A stretch of DNA of 35,268 bases from Candidatus Methylomirabilota bacterium (GTDB lineage: Bacteria; Methylomirabilota; Methylomirabilia; Rokubacteriales; CSP1-6): contig DASYTI010000143.1 in NCBI GenBank assembly GCA_036002485.1, positions 1 through 35,268 of the forward strand, given 5' to 3'. Positions 1-10,355 of this stretch are shown piece after piece; positions within the stretch are counted from its first letter, which is position 1, and every line of letters begins with the position of its first letter. The translations under genes and the position numbers were made by a program. The notes below the pieces were generated by a model. That model searched no databases and was not told the origin of the DNA. It saw nothing but the letters and a program-made list of their open reading frames with translations.

Positions 1-492
1 GAGCAAGGCGATCTGCTTGGCGGAGAAGGGGCGGACACGCAGGCGACGGATCGCGATGACGCCGATGGCCGTGCCTTCGGAGAGGAGAGGCGCCGCGAGC
101 ATCGTCCTGATGCCGGTTGCCCGTCGGCGCGCCGCGAGCTCGGGGTACTGGGTCCGGACGACGGCCTTCAGGTCGCGCACGTGGATGACCCGTCGCTCGA
201 GCACTGCGCGCCCGTGAACCGTGCCAGGGCTCAAGGGGAACGGCTCGCCGAGCGACCGTGTGGTGCGGAGCGATCCGTGCTGCGCCACGAGGCGCAGGGT
301 CGAGCCTTCGACGAGGAGGATCTGGGCATCGCGCGCGTCGCAGAGGCGGGCCGCCATCTTGGCGATGGCGCTCAGGACCGGCTCGACGGCCGTCGGAAGT
401 GAGCGATGGGCGCTTGCTCCGAGGGAGGCACCGCAGTCCGGGCAGAACTTGGCGCCGCGTGGGGTGTCCTGGCGGCACCGGGGACAGCTCAT
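1..492 (-). CDS. Zinc-ribbon + GAF domain protein, 5' part only (runs off left edge)
   Basis: The reverse strand reads an open frame from an ATG at 492 to the window edge, 164 codons with no stop. The N-terminus starts MSCPRCRQDTPRGAKFCPDC, a four-cysteine zinc ribbon (C3, C6, C17, C20). After a short linker, residues about 30-164 look like a GAF sensor domain: QILLVEGSTLRLVAQHGS, then GTVHGRAVLERRVIHVRDL, then a TMLAAPLLSEGTAIGVIAI strand pattern. GAF domains bind small ligands or mediate signalling; in this arrangement they often precede a histidine kinase or cyclase, but that part lies outside the window. The zinc ribbon closely resembles the first one in the large cyclase at 10356, so the two probably belong to the same style of soluble regulator. 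It lies 375 bases after the hpt-like stop, with a repeat between, so it is probably a separate transcript. The GAF call is from sequence pattern only. Confidence 0.75.
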   Translation of the reverse strand, partial: MSCPRCRQDTPRGAKFCPDCGASLGASAHRSLPTAVEPVLSAIAKMAARLCDARDAQILLVEGSTLRLVAQHGSLRTTRSLGEPFPLSPGTVHGRAVLERRVIHVRDLKAVVRTQYPELAARRRATGIRTMLAAPLLSEGTAIGVIAIRRLRVRPFSAKQIALL

Positions 493-656
493 ATTGCCCT
501 CCAACGGGTCCGAGCCAGTGGGTCGGCGGCGGGAGCCGCGCGGGAAAAGGCCGCGCACGAGCGTAAGTCGCGCCGGGCCGACCGGTCAAGGGCCAGGCCG
601 CGAGCTGCGCGCGACCGCAGCCCGGACTTCATGAAGATGACTTTCTCGTCGTACGG

Positions 657-822
657 CCCCCTGATTTACTCAGCCCTCGGCTCGCGGCGGCGCCGCTCAG
701 CTCGAAGTGCGGCCCTCTCCCCCGCCGCGGGGGAGAGGGATGAGAACCCTCTCGCTACGCTGCTCTCTTCATTCTGATCCCTCTCCCCCACTGGGGGAGA
801 GGGCAGGGTGAGGGGGTCAGGT
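657..822 (-). repeat. Palindromic repeat family, copy 1 (minus orientation), in the 493-867 intergenic stretch
   Basis: Two near-perfect hairpins sit here: 779-803 (CCCTCTCCCCC, 3-base loop, GGGGGAGAGGG) and 713-739 (the same arms around a GCCGC centre). To their left, 657-700 carries the reverse complement of a CGAGGGCTGAGTAAAT-GGGGG motif. The same order of elements recurs at 23145-23308 and 30691-30824 on the opposite strand, so this is a dispersed element of about 165 bases. No protein gene is apparent in 493-867. The hairpins may end the pyr transcript, but no strong U-run follows them. Confidence 0.8.
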
Positions 823-867
823 GTTCGCGCATAGTCCGGGATAGGACGCTACTTGATCCGGGATCCG

Positions 868-1395
868 TCAGGCGAGGCGGGCGATGTACGGCAGATTGCG
901 ATACTGCTCCTGGGCGTCGAGACCGTAGCCGACCACGAAGACATCCGGGATCTCGCGGCCGACGTAGTGGACGGTGACGTCGGGCGGCCGCTCGCGACGC
1001 TTGACCACGAAGGCGCAGACCTTGAGGGAGGCGGGCTTGCGCGTCTGGAAATTGCGCAGCAGATAGGAGAGGCTGAGCCCCGAGGCGCAGATGCCTTCCA
1101 CGACCAGCACGTCCTTGCCCTCGAGCGGCTCGTCGAGGTCCTTCCGGATTCGCACCACGCCGGAGGCGGTGATCTGCCCGTACGGCACGATCGAGATGAA
1201 GTCCAGGGTGGCGGGGATGGTCACGGCGCGCATGAGATCGGCGAGGAAGACGGCGGCGCCCTTCAAGACACCGATGACGTGCAGGGACTTTCCCTCGTAG
1301 TCGGCCGAGATCTGGGCGCCCAGGCGCGCCACCTCGGCCTGGATGGCCGCCTCGTCCATCAGCATCTCGCCGACGCCGTCGTGGGCGGCGCGCAT
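868..1395 (-). CDS. hpt: Hypoxanthine phosphoribosyltransferase-like protein with altered PRPP loop
   Basis: The 175-residue product has the fold and length of hypoxanthine phosphoribosyltransferases, which make IMP or GMP from a purine base and PRPP. Visible family landmarks are GVLKGAAVFLADL (residues 42-54), GVVRIRKDLD (79-88) and a C-terminal YGLDAQEQYRNLPYI (157-171). The PRPP-binding loop is unusual: the family normally has VVEDI-VDTG, but here residues 98-106 read VVEGICASG, so the acidic residue after Glu100 is Gly and the catalytic-base Asp is Ala104. The usual SSYG loop is IVPYG (69-73). The enzyme may be weak, altered in substrate or regulatory. It is the last gene of the pyr operon; its ATG overlaps the pyrE stop by one base (TGATG). 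Internal Met11 or Met13 are alternative starts. Confidence 0.8.
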   Translation of the reverse strand: MRAAHDGVGEMLMDEAAIQAEVARLGAQISADYEGKSLHVIGVLKGAAVFLADLMRAVTIPATLDFISIVPYGQITASGVVRIRKDLDEPLEGKDVLVVEGICASGLSLSYLLRNFQTRKPASLKVCAFVVKRRERPPDVTVHYVGREIPDVFVVGYGLDAQEQYRNLPYIARLA

Positions 1396-2009
1396 CAGCC
1401 GAACCGGGTCGCCTGCACGAACTCGCGGGACTGCCGGATGGCCGTGGCGTCGACGAGGCCCGCCGTCTCCCACTCGTCCAGGCACTGCGTGATGGTCAGG
1501 ACGGAGTGCAGGGCATAGCCCTTGGACGCCAGGAGCTCGCGGCCCCCCTGCTCGCGGTCGATGAGGATGACGAGGTCCTTGACCACGAGGCCGGCCTCCT
1601 CCAGCACCTCGATCGCCTCGAACTTGCTGGCGCCGTCTGTGATGATGTCGTCGATCAGGACCACGCGGTCGCCCGGCTCGTAGATGCCCTCGATGCGACG
1701 CTTGGTGCCGTAGCTCTTCTCTTCCTTGCGGGGGTAGATGAGAGGCAGATTGCCCTCGAGGCTGGCCGCCACGGCCAGGGGCAGCCCCGCATAGGGGATG
1801 CCGGCGATACGATCGCCCGCGCAGCGGCTGACCTCGGCGGCCATGAGGACGCCGATCCGGCGGAGCACGTCGGGGAAGCAGATGACCACGCGGAGATCGA
1901 TATAGAAGGGCGACCTGATCCCGGACTTGAGGGTGAAGTCGCCGAAGCGCATGGTGCCGATCTCGAAGAGGCGCCGGATGAGCGTCGCGTGCTCGCGGGT
2001 GGTGGTCAT
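1395..2009 (-). CDS. pyrE: Orotate phosphoribosyltransferase
   Basis: PyrE joins orotate to PRPP, giving orotidine 5'-monophosphate, the fifth step of UMP synthesis in the cytosol. The 204-residue product has the expected size, an N-terminal FGDFTLKSGIRSPFYIDLR segment (22-40), the catalytic-loop type sequence PRKEEKSYG (93-101) and a canonical PRPP motif VVLIDDIITDGAS (116-128) with both acidic residues intact. The start ATG overlaps the pyrF stop in an ATGA arrangement, so translation is probably coupled. It is followed by the hpt-like gene, whose own PRPP loop is degenerate by comparison. Confidence 0.95.
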   Translation of the reverse strand: MTTTREHATLIRRLFEIGTMRFGDFTLKSGIRSPFYIDLRVVICFPDVLRRIGVLMAAEVSRCAGDRIAGIPYAGLPLAVAASLEGNLPLIYPRKEEKSYGTKRRIEGIYEPGDRVVLIDDIITDGASKFEAIEVLEEAGLVVKDLVILIDREQGGRELLASKGYALHSVLTITQCLDEWETAGLVDATAIRQSREFVQATRFG

Positions 2010-2728
2010 GCGCGCATCTCCTCGAGGATGGCCGCGGCGGCTGCCGCGGGGTCGGGGGCGGCGGTGATGGGCCGCCCGACCACCAGGTAGTCGGCTCCGG
2101 CCGCCGCCGCCGCGCGCGGGGTGGCGATGCGCGACTGATCGTCGCTAACACTTCCGGCCGGCCTCACCCCCGGGGTGACGATGGTCCATCCTGCCCCCAT
2201 GGCCCGGCGGATCGCCTTGATCTCATGCGGGGAGGCGATATTGCCGTCGAGCCCCGCCTCCCGCGCGAGCCCGCAGAGATGGAGGACGTGGCCTTCCACC
2301 GAGGAGGCGACGCGAAGCTCGGCCGAGAGCGCCTGTCGGTCGAGGCCGGTCAGCACGGTCACGGCGAGGACGAGTGGCCGAGGCAGCCCGAGCGTCTGGG
2401 CGGCCTCGTGCGCGCCGTGGACGGCCGCGCGCATCATGGCGCGACCCCCCGAGGCGTGGACGTTGAACATGAAGGCGCCGAGCCTCACGGCCTCGCGGGC
2501 GGCTCCCTCCACGGTATTCGGGATATCGTGGAACTTGAGGTCGAGGAAGACCTCGCCGCCGCGCTTGCGCACCGTCTCGATGGCCGCGGGGCCGCCCGCG
2601 GTGAAGAGCTGCGAGCCGATCTTGAAGCGGCGGGCTGTGCCGTGGAGCGCGTCCACGAGCATGGCCGCGCGGTCGAGGGAGTCCACATCCAGGGCGATGA
2701 TGAGACGGTCTTCAGGCGTGCGCGGCAT
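2006..2728 (-). CDS. pyrF: Orotidine 5'-phosphate decarboxylase
   Basis: PyrF decarboxylates OMP to UMP, the last step of the pathway. The 240-residue protein starts with the usual [14 protein letters not shown] strand (8-21) and carries the signature [11 protein letters not shown] (63-73) with the catalytic Asp-Lys-x-x-Asp set (D63, K65, D68). Near the C-terminus, [10 protein letters not shown] and [11 protein letters not shown] form the phosphate-binding loops of the TIM barrel. Its ATG lies inside the end of carB (17-base overlap) and its stop overlaps pyrE. The C-terminus is alanine-rich ([17 protein letters not shown]), normal for such a GC-rich genome. Confidence 0.96.
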   Translation of the reverse strand: MPRTPEDRLIIALDVDSLDRAAMLVDALHGTARRFKIGSQLFTAGGPAAIETVRKRGGEVFLDLKFHDIPNTVEGAAREAVRLGAFMFNVHASGGRAMMRAAVHGAHEAAQTLGLPRPLVLAVTVLTGLDRQALSAELRVASSVEGHVLHLCGLAREAGLDGNIASPHEIKAIRRAMGAGWTIVTPGVRPAGSVSDDQSRIATPRAAAAAGADYLVVGRPITAAPDPAAAAAAILEEMRA

Positions 2729-5700
2729 AGTAGTCCTGGAGCGATTGCACGCTCATCTCTCCCTTGAGAAGGGCCTCGATGCCGCCGATGGCGGCCTGGG
2801 CCCCGTCCACCGTCGTGTAGTACGGGATGTTCTGGGTCACGGCCGTCCGGCGGATGAGGTAGGAGTCCTTGCGGGCCCGGCCGTCCTCCGGCGTGTTGAA
2901 GACCAGCGCGATCTCGTCCCGCTTCATCAGGTCCACGATGTTCGGGCGCCGGCTCTCGTTGACCTTGTAGACCATCTCCACCGTCATGCCCTGACGCATG
3001 AGGAGCTTGGCGGTGCCCGCGGTGGCCACGAGCGAGAAGCCCATCTCGGCCAGCCGCTTGGCGACCTGGAGCACCGCGCGCTTGTCCCGGTTCTTCACGG
3101 AGAGGAATACCTTTCCGGAGGTGGGCAGGGGAGAGTTGGCGGCGATCTGCGACTTGACGTAAGCCTTGCGGAAATCGCGGTCGATGCCCATGACCTCGCC
3201 CGTGGACTTCATCTCGGGGCCGAGGAGCACGTCGACCCCGGGGAACTTGATGAAGGGGAAGACCGCCTCCTTGACCGCCATGTGGCCGACCTCGCGCTCC
3301 TCCGCGAAGCCGAGCTCGCGCAGGGAAGCCCCCAGCATGACCTTGGTGGCGAGCTTGGCCAGGGGCACCCCGATGGCCTTGGAGACGAAGGGCACGGTGC
3401 GCGAAGCGCGCGGATTGACCTCGAGGACGTAGACCGCCTCGTTCTTGATGGCGAACTGGATGTTGAGAAGCCCGATCACGCCCAGCTCCTTGGCGAGGGC
3501 GCGCGTCTGGACCTTGATGCGGTCGATCTGGTCGTCGCCCAGCGAATAGGGCGGGAGCGCGCAGGCCGAGTCTCCCGAGTGGATCCCGGCCTTCTCCACG
3601 TGCTCCATGACGCCGCCTACCACCACGCGCTCGCCGTCCGCGAGGGCGTCCACGTCGATCTCCAGGGCGTCCTCGAGGAACTTGTCCACGAGGATCGGAT
3701 GCTCGGGACTGACCCGCACCGCTTCCGTCATGTACCGCTGCAGGTCCTCCCGGTCGTAGACGATCTGCATGGCGCGCCCGCCCAGCACGTACGACGGGCG
3801 CACGAGCACCGGGTAGCCGATGCTCTGGGCGATCCGCTCGGCCTCTTCGTAGGAGCGCGCGGTGGAGCCCGGCGCCTGCTGGAGGCCGAGCTCGGCGAGG
3901 AGGGCCGCGAAGCGCTGGCGGTCCTCGGCGCGGTCGATGGCGTCCGGCGGGGTGCCCAGGATGGAAACCCCCGCTCGCTCGAGGGGCACGGTGAGCTTGA
4001 GGGGCGTCTGGCCCCCGAACTGGACGATGACGCCGCGGGGCCGCTCGCGCTCCACGATGTTCATCACGTCCTCGAAAGTGAGGGGCTCGAAGTAGAGGCG
4101 GTCGGAGGTGTCGTAGTCCGTGGAGACCGTCTCCGGGTTGCAGTTGACCATGATCGCCTCCACGCCGACTTCCTTGAGGGCGAAGGCGGCGTGGACACAG
4201 GCGTAGTCGAACTCGATACCCTGGCCGATGCGGTTGGGCCCTGAGCCGAGAATGACGACCTTCTCCCGAGGAGTGGGGGGCGCCTCGTCCTCCTCCTCGT
4301 AGGTAGAGTAGAGGTAGGGGGTGTGCGCCACGAACTCCGCGGCGCACGTGTCGACCATCTTGAAGGTGGCGCGGATGCCTGCCTGGAGTCGGGCCGCGCG
4401 CACCTCGGCCTCGCTCTGGCCGACGAGCTCGGCGATCCGCCGGTCGGCAAAGCCCATCTGCTTGGCTCGGCGGAGGACGTCGGGCTGCACCAGACCCGCG
4501 CCGCGAATCGTCTCCTCGAAGCGGACGATCTCGCGGATGTTCTCGAGGAACCAGGGATCGATGGCGGAGAGCTCGTGCATCTCCTGGGTGGACATCCCGC
4601 GGCGATAGCCTTCGGCGAGGGCGAAGCAGCGCTCCGCCGTCGGGATGCGAATCTTTTGCTTCAACGCTTCGTCGTCGGCGGGCGGGGGGTCCATCACGAG
4701 GCCCCAGCGGTCCTGCTCGAGCGAGCGCACGGCCTTCTGGAGGGCCTCCTTGAAGGTCCGGCCTATGGCCATGGCCTCGCCCACCGACTTCATCTGGGTG
4801 GTCAGCGTCTGGTCGGCCTCCGGGAACTTCTCGAAGGCCCAGCGCGGGAACTTGAGCACGCAGTAGTCGATGGCGGGCTCGAAGGAGGCGGGGGTCTCGC
4901 GCGTGATGTCGTTCCGGAGCTCGTCCAGGGTGTAGCCCACCGCGAGCTTGGCCGCGATCTTGGCGATGGGAAAGCCCGTGGCCTTGGAGGCCAGGGCCGA
5001 GGAGCGGGAGACCCGCGGGTTCATCTCGATGACGACCATGCGCCCGTCGGCGGGATTGATCCCGAACTGGATGTTCGAGCCGCCCGTCTCCACCCCGATC
5101 TCGCGGATGATGGCGAGGGAGGCGTCCCGCATCCGCTGGTACTCCTTGTCCGTCAGCGTCTGCGCGGGCGCCACCGTGATCGAGTCGCCCGTGTGCACGC
5201 CCATGGGGTCGAAATTCTCGATCGAGCAGATGATGACGACGTTGTCCGCGAGGTCGCGCATCACCTCGAGCTCGAACTCCTTCCAGCCAATCACGGATTC
5301 CTCGACGAGCACCTGGCCGGCCGGGCTCTGCTGGAGGCCCCACTTGACCGCCGCCTCGAGCTCCTCGGGGTGGTAGGCCACGGATCCGCCGGTGCCCCCG
5401 AGCGTGAAAGACGGCCGGATGATGAGGGGGAAGCCCATGCGTCCCGCGCGCACGCCGGCCCTCGCCTCCTCGGCCGAGGTGGCGAAGAAGCCCTTGGGCA
5501 TCTCGAGCCCGATCCGCGCCATGGCCGCGCCGAAGAGATTCCTGTCCTCGGCCGTTCTGATCGCGGGGAGCTTGGCGCCGATGAGCTCGACGCCGAAGCG
5601 ATCGAGGGTGCCGTCCTCGGCCAGGGCCACCGCGAGGTTGAGGCCGGTCTGGCCGCCGACCGTGGGCAGCATGGTCTGCGGCCGCTCGCGCTCGATGACC

Positions 5701-5927
5701 TTGGCCACGAACTCCGGGGTCAAGGGCTCGATATAGGTGCGGTCGGCCATCTCGGGATCCGTCATGATGGTGGCCGGGTTCGAGTTGACGAGCACCACCT
5801 CGAAGCCCTCTTCACGGAGCGCTTTGCAGGCCTGGGTGCCGGAGTAGTCGAACTCGCAGGCCTGTCCGATGACGATGGGCCCCGAGCCGATGAGGAGGAT
5901 CTTCCGGATGTCAGTCCGCTTTGGCAC
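2712..5927 (-). CDS. carB: Carbamoyl-phosphate synthase large subunit
   Basis: CarB makes carbamoyl phosphate from bicarbonate, two ATP and ammonia channelled from CarA. The 1071 residues match the full-length bacterial enzyme. It has two homologous ATP-grasp halves: the first begins [20 protein letters not shown] and includes [20 protein letters not shown]; the second begins [19 protein letters not shown] and includes [13 protein letters not shown]. Each half has its EMNPR or EVNPR metal-binding motif. The last 135 or so residues, from [13 protein letters not shown], form the MGS-like allosteric domain, where UMP normally inhibits and ornithine or IMP activates. The start is GTG, nine bases after the 88-residue gene's stop. 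Supply to PyrB is the obvious role; the carbamoyltransferase-like genes about 12 kb away could feed the same pool (inference). Confidence 0.98.
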   Translation of the reverse strand: MPKRTDIRKILLIGSGPIVIGQACEFDYSGTQACKALREEGFEVVLVNSNPATIMTDPEMADRTYIEPLTPEFVAKVIERERPQTMLPTVGGQTGLNLAVALAEDGTLDRFGVELIGAKLPAIRTAEDRNLFGAAMARIGLEMPKGFFATSAEEARAGVRAGRMGFPLIIRPSFTLGGTGGSVAYHPEELEAAVKWGLQQSPAGQVLVEESVIGWKEFELEVMRDLADNVVIICSIENFDPMGVHTGDSITVAPAQTLTDKEYQRMRDASLAIIREIGVETGGSNIQFGINPADGRMVVIEMNPRVSRSSALASKATGFPIAKIAAKLAVGYTLDELRNDITRETPASFEPAIDYCVLKFPRWAFEKFPEADQTLTTQMKSVGEAMAIGRTFKEALQKAVRSLEQDRWGLVMDPPPADDEALKQKIRIPTAERCFALAEGYRRGMSTQEMHELSAIDPWFLENIREIVRFEETIRGAGLVQPDVLRRAKQMGFADRRIAELVGQSEAEVRAARLQAGIRATFKMVDTCAAEFVAHTPYLYSTYEEEDEAPPTPREKVVILGSGPNRIGQGIEFDYACVHAAFALKEVGVEAIMVNCNPETVSTDYDTSDRLYFEPLTFEDVMNIVERERPRGVIVQFGGQTPLKLTVPLERAGVSILGTPPDAIDRAEDRQRFAALLAELGLQQAPGSTARSYEEAERIAQSIGYPVLVRPSYVLGGRAMQIVYDREDLQRYMTEAVRVSPEHPILVDKFLEDALEIDVDALADGERVVVGGVMEHVEKAGIHSGDSACALPPYSLGDDQIDRIKVQTRALAKELGVIGLLNIQFAIKNEAVYVLEVNPRASRTVPFVSKAIGVPLAKLATKVMLGASLRELGFAEEREVGHMAVKEAVFPFIKFPGVDVLLGPEMKSTGEVMGIDRDFRKAYVKSQIAANSPLPTSGKVFLSVKNRDKRAVLQVAKRLAEMGFSLVATAGTAKLLMRQGMTVEMVYKVNESRRPNIVDLMKRDEIALVFNTPEDGRARKDSYLIRRTAVTQNIPYYTTVDGAQAAIGGIEALLKGEMSVQSLQDYYAAHA

Positions 5928-5936
5928 TGTGAGCTT

Positions 5937-6203
5937 TTACCCTTCCACCTGCCCGTAGACGATGGAGATCTCCGGCGCGGCTTCCTCGCGCTTGTAGAGC
6001 ACGTCGTCGAGACGGCCGGTGCCTATCCAGAGTGTTTCGCCGTTGCCCCAGAGCTTCTCGCCGAGCACGCTCATCCGCTTCTCCACGCGCTCCTTGACGG
6101 CATGGGACTCCATCGCGAGCTCGCTCTCCGTGGTGAAGGTGGCCCACTCGGGCTTCTGGCCCGTCTCTTCGGTCTTCCGATACGAGATCAGGTATTTGGG
6201 CAT
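5937..6203 (-). CDS. Unknown 88-residue protein between carA and carB
   Basis: I do not recognise this family. The product starts MPKYLISYRKTEETGQKPEW and is rich in charged residues, with a helical, Glu/Lys-rich middle (ESHAVKERVEKRM, 32-44) followed by a likely beta-strand half (GETLWIGTGRLDDVLYKRE and EISIVYGQVEG). There is no signal peptide, membrane segment or cysteine. It is very probably a real gene: an AGGAGG ribosome site in the end of carA precedes the ATG, it fills the gap between carA (6 bases) and carB (9 bases), and it reads in the operon direction. Its place between the two synthase subunits suggests a role linked to carbamoyl-phosphate synthesis, or simple operon hitchhiking; nothing in the sequence decides. 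Confidence 0.8.
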   Translation of the reverse strand: MPKYLISYRKTEETGQKPEWATFTTESELAMESHAVKERVEKRMSVLGEKLWGNGETLWIGTGRLDDVLYKREEAAPEISIVYGQVEG

Positions 6204-6209
6204 TCGCGA

Positions 6210-7331
6210 TCAGCCTCCTCTCACCATCAGGTCGATGAACCGCTGGAACAGGTAGTGCGAGTCGTGAGGCCCCGGTGAGGCCTCGGGGTGGTACTGCACG
6301 GAGAAGACGGGCAGCTCCCGATGCCTCATGCCCTCGGAGGTGCCGTCGTTGAGATTCACATGGGATTCGACGAGCCCGGCCTTCTCCACCGACTTGGGAT
6401 CCACGCTGAAGCCGTGGTTCTGCGCGGTGATCTCGACGCGCCCCGTCTCGAGGTCCTTCACGGGGTGATTGGCGCCGTGGTGGCCGAACTTGAGCTTGTA
6501 GGTGCGGCCGCCGAAGGCCAGGCCCAGGATCTGGTTGCCGAGGCAGATGCCGAAGATGGGCAGCTTGCCGATGAGCCCGCGCACCGACTCGACGAGATAT
6601 GGCACCGCTTCGGGATCCCCCGGACCATTGGAGAGAAAGAGCCCGTGGGGCTTCCTCTCGAGCACGGCCGCGGCGGGCGTATTCGCAGGCACGACTTCGA
6701 CCTCGCAGCCGAGGGAGGCCAGCTGCCGAAGGATATTCCGCTTGATCCCGGAGTCGTAGGCGACGACTCTGAAGCGCGAGGTGGGCGGCCGCGTATACCC
6801 TCGCGCGATATCCCAGCCGCCTTCGCTCCAGCCATGGGCCGCGTCCACCGTGACTTCGCTGACGAGATCGCGGCCCATGAGGCCCGGCAGCGCGCGGGCC
6901 TTCTCGGCCAGTCGCGCGGGGTCGGCCTCGATCGTGGAAATCACGCCTTCCTGAGCGCCGTGGTCGCGCAGATGCCGCGTGAGCGCGCGCGTGTCTATGC
7001 CCTGGATGCCCACGATGCCCTGCTCGCGCATGTAGTCTTCGATGGCGATCCGGCCGCGCCAGTTGGAGGGATACGGGCAAGCCTCCTTCACGATGAAGCC
7101 ATTGACCCAGGGCCGCCGCGACTCGACGTCTTCCGGGTTTATCCCGTAGTTCCCGATGAGCGGATAGGTCATGCACACGATCTGCCCGCGATAGGACGGA
7201 TCGGTCATGATCTCCTGATAGCCCGTCATCGACGTGTTGAAGACGACCTCGCCGTGCGCCTCGCCGCGGGCGCCGCAGGCTTCGCCCGTGAAGACGCGCC
7301 CGTCCGCCAGGGCCAGGAGCGCCCGCGTCAT
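6210..7331 (-). CDS. carA: Carbamoyl-phosphate synthase small subunit (glutaminase)
   Basis: CarA hydrolyses glutamine and passes ammonia to CarB. The 373 residues comprise the N-terminal CPSase small-chain domain (1-150; [20 protein letters not shown] at 28-47) and a class I glutamine amidotransferase domain. The nucleophile is Cys263 in FGICLGNQ, and His348 and Glu350 in [13 protein letters not shown] complete the triad. The LSNGPGDP loop (233-240) is also present. The ATG overlaps the pyrC stop in an ATGA junction. Upstream in-frame codons read pyrC in another frame, so they were not included. Confidence 0.97.
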   Translation of the reverse strand: MTRALLALADGRVFTGEACGARGEAHGEVVFNTSMTGYQEIMTDPSYRGQIVCMTYPLIGNYGINPEDVESRRPWVNGFIVKEACPYPSNWRGRIAIEDYMREQGIVGIQGIDTRALTRHLRDHGAQEGVISTIEADPARLAEKARALPGLMGRDLVSEVTVDAAHGWSEGGWDIARGYTRPPTSRFRVVAYDSGIKRNILRQLASLGCEVEVVPANTPAAAVLERKPHGLFLSNGPGDPEAVPYLVESVRGLIGKLPIFGICLGNQILGLAFGGRTYKLKFGHHGANHPVKDLETGRVEITAQNHGFSVDPKSVEKAGLVESHVNLNDGTSEGMRHRELPVFSVQYHPEASPGPHDSHYLFQRFIDLMVRGG

Positions 7332-8602
7332 GGCGAGACGACCTCGCCGCCGACGATGGTCATGATCGGCGCGCCCGTGCCCGTCGAGCCGGCGAAGGGC
7401 GTGTTGCGCGCCCGCGAGCGGAACTTGGCGGGCTCGACCGTCCACGTTCGCTCGAGGTCGAGCACCGTGACGTCGGCGGGCGCTCCCGCGGCCAGGCTGC
7501 CCCCCGGGAGATTCAAGAGCCGCGCGGGCGCCGGCGAGAGCCGCTGGACCAGCGTCGGCAGGTCCATCCGGCCACCGCGCACCAGCCGGTCCAGGAGGAG
7601 CGGTACCGCTGTCTCCAGCCCCACCACGCCATTGGCACAGGCCCCGAACTCGTCTTCCTTCTCGGAGAGGGCATGCGGGGCATGGTCCGTCGCGATGCAG
7701 TCGACGGTGCCATCGAGGAGGCCCTCCAGCACGGCCTCGACGTCCCGCTTGGTCCGGAGCGGCGGTGCCATCTTCATGTTGGGGTCGTACTCCCGCACGG
7801 CCTCGTCAGTGAGCAGGAGATGATGCGGCGTCGCCTCCGCGGTCACGCGCACGCCGCGCGCCTTGGCCTCGCGCACGAGGCGCACGGCCCCCACCGTCGA
7901 GATGTGAGCGATGTGCACGGGCGCGCCCGTCAACTCGGCGAGCAGGATGTCGCGGGCGACCATCACGTCCTCGGCCGCCGAGGGCTGGCCGGCCAGGCCG
8001 AGCTCGGTCGAGACCAGCCCCTCGTGCATGGCCCCGCGATGGGCCAGGTGCTCGTCCTCGGCATGGCTGATGATGGGCGTGCCGAAGGGCAGGGCGTACT
8101 CCATGGCGCGGCGGTAGATCTCGGCGTTCATCACGCACTGGCCGTCGTCGGAGAAGGCGACGCAGCCGGCCTCGGCCTGCTCGGCCATCTCGGCCAGCTC
8201 CTGCCCCTCGAGGCCGCGCGTGACCGCGCCGATCGGGTAGACGCGCACGACGCCTTCCACGCGCGCCTTGGCCAGGATGAAATCGGTGACGGCACGATTG
8301 TCGTTGACGGGCAGCGTATTGGCCATGCAGGCCACGGCGGTGAAGCCGCCCGCCGCCGCCGCGCGCGTGCCGCTGGCGATGGTTTCCTTGTACTCGTAGC
8401 CCGGCTCGCGCAGGTGGACGTGGATGTCGATGAAGCCGGGGCAGACGATCTTGCCCGCCGCATCCACGACCTGGGTGCCCTCGGGCGCCTTGAGCCCGCG
8501 CGCGAGCTTGGCGATGGTGCCGTTGGTGATCAGCACGTCCTGGACAGCGTCCAGGCCATTCGCGGGATCGACGACGCGGCCGCCCTTGAGGAGCAGGCTC
8601 AT
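7328..8602 (-). CDS. pyrC: Dihydroorotase (class I)
   Basis: PyrC cyclises carbamoyl aspartate to dihydroorotate. The 424-residue protein is a zinc amidohydrolase of the long bacterial type, with HxH metal ligands His61 and His63 in [15 protein letters not shown], a downstream HIAHIST and TAEATPHHL (zinc-ligand histidine strands), and CIATDHAPH carrying the catalytic Asp. The start is an ATG in an ATGA overlap with the pyrB stop. Upstream in-frame sequence to 9157 is a shifted reading of pyrB and was left out. With all metal ligands visible, this should be an active enzyme rather than a non-catalytic PyrB partner. Confidence 0.96.
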   Translation of the reverse strand: MSLLLKGGRVVDPANGLDAVQDVLITNGTIAKLARGLKAPEGTQVVDAAGKIVCPGFIDIHVHLREPGYEYKETIASGTRAAAAGGFTAVACMANTLPVNDNRAVTDFILAKARVEGVVRVYPIGAVTRGLEGQELAEMAEQAEAGCVAFSDDGQCVMNAEIYRRAMEYALPFGTPIISHAEDEHLAHRGAMHEGLVSTELGLAGQPSAAEDVMVARDILLAELTGAPVHIAHISTVGAVRLVREAKARGVRVTAEATPHHLLLTDEAVREYDPNMKMAPPLRTKRDVEAVLEGLLDGTVDCIATDHAPHALSEKEDEFGACANGVVGLETAVPLLLDRLVRGGRMDLPTLVQRLSPAPARLLNLPGGSLAAGAPADVTVLDLERTWTVEPAKFRSRARNTPFAGSTGTGAPIMTIVGGEVVSP

Positions 8603-9525
8603 GCCGCCTTGCTCCCCGCGAGGAGGTAGAGGACGGCCATGCGCACCGCCACGCCATTGGTGACCTGATTGAGGATGACCGAGTACTGGCTGTCCGCGAC
8701 CTCCGGGGAGAGCTCGACGCCGCGATTGACCGGCCCCGGGTGCATGATGAGCACGTCGGGCCGGCAGTGCGCGAGCCGGTCGAGGGTGAGTCCCCACACC
8801 CGCGAGTACTCGCGCAGGGAGGGGATGAAGCCGCCCGTCATCCGCTCGTGCTGCAGGCGCAGCATCATGATGACATCGGCATGGGCGATGGCCTCCTCGA
8901 GGCGGTGGCTGACCTTGACGCCCATGTCCTGGCAGCCCGCGGGAATCAGGGTGGGCGGCCCCGCCACCGTCACCGTCATGCCCATCTTGCGCATGGCGTG
9001 AATGTCCGAGCGGGCCACGCGGCTGTGGGCGATGTCGCCCACGATGGTCACGTTGAGCCCTTCGAGGTGGCCCTTCTTCTCGCGGACGGTCAGGAGATCG
9101 AGAAGGGCCTGCGTGGGGTGCTCGTGCGCCCCGTCGCCTGCGTTGACGACCGAGCACTTCAGATGTCGGGCGAGGAGGGCGGGGCCACCCGGGGCCCTGT
9201 GACGGACCACCACCACGTCCGGGCTCATGGCCTCGATGTTCTTGGCCGTGTCGAGGAAGCTCTCGCCCTTCTCTGCGCTCGAGCCCGCGCCGGAGAAGTT
9301 GATGACGTCAGCGGAGAGCCACTTGCCCGCGATCTCGAAGGAGGTGCGCGTGCGCGTCGAGGCCTCGTAGAAGAGGTTGACGATGGTCTTGCCCCGGAGG
9401 GTCGGCACCTTCTTGATCTCGCGGGTGGCGATCTCCTTCATGGACTCCGCCGTGTCGAGCACCTCGGTGATCTCGGGCGCCTCGATATCCCGCATGCTGA
9501 CGAGGTCCTTGCGCTTCCAGGCCAT
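8599..9525 (-). CDS. pyrB: Aspartate carbamoyltransferase catalytic subunit
   Basis: PyrB transfers the carbamoyl group of carbamoyl phosphate to aspartate, the committed step of pyrimidine synthesis. The 308 residues contain the carbamoyl-phosphate loop STRTRTSFE (56-64), HPTQALLDLLT (136-146), VGDIAHSRVARS (the SRVARS aspartate-domain motif) and MHPGPVNRGVE. No pyrI regulatory chain is in the window, which fits control by PyrR and by pyrimidine feedback on CarB. A strong GAGGAGG site in the end of pyrR precedes the ATG, which begins three bases after the pyrR stop. Confidence 0.97.
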   Translation of the reverse strand: MAWKRKDLVSMRDIEAPEITEVLDTAESMKEIATREIKKVPTLRGKTIVNLFYEASTRTRTSFEIAGKWLSADVINFSGAGSSAEKGESFLDTAKNIEAMSPDVVVVRHRAPGGPALLARHLKCSVVNAGDGAHEHPTQALLDLLTVREKKGHLEGLNVTIVGDIAHSRVARSDIHAMRKMGMTVTVAGPPTLIPAGCQDMGVKVSHRLEEAIAHADVIMMLRLQHERMTGGFIPSLREYSRVWGLTLDRLAHCRPDVLIMHPGPVNRGVELSPEVADSQYSVILNQVTNGVAVRMAVLYLLAGSKAA

Positions 9526-9528
9526 CGT

Positions 9529-10197
<669 letters not shown>

Positions 10198-10216
10198 ACG
10201 CTCAAGATCCTGAACC

Positions 10217-10246
10217 ACTCTACCGTCCCGATGAGGCTGGTGTCAA
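10217..10246 (-). promoter_or_regulatory. Promoter of the pyr operon
   Basis: The minus strand has a perfect TTGACA (10246-10241), 18 bases, then TAGAGT (10222-10217, four of six matches to TATAAT). Transcription would start near 10210, giving a leader of roughly 150 nt that contains the PyrR hairpin and terminator. The remaining bases up to the divergent cyclase start at 10356 hold no further clear site. Confidence 0.8.
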
Positions 10247-10355
10247 GACCTCTCCCGCTACCGTGTAACGACAGGCGATGATTGACGCGACTCATAGCCG
10301 GGGCTACGCTTTTGCTGCTGCGGGTGCTTCCGCCCGCGGATGACTCGGAGACGCC

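Noticed and set aside
713-803. Two similar hairpins as a minimal CRISPR-like array
   Set aside because: Only two units, each a self-complementary hairpin, with no cas genes and with matching elements elsewhere; it fits a dispersed palindromic element.
2485-5343. Long minus-strand frame (952 codons) within carB
   Set aside because: Arg/Pro/Gly-rich shifted reading of carB and pyrF with no protein-like pattern.
4323-6278. Plus-strand frame of 651 codons opposite carB and the 88-residue gene
   Set aside because: Antisense shadow with low-complexity His/Leu/Gly/Asp composition.
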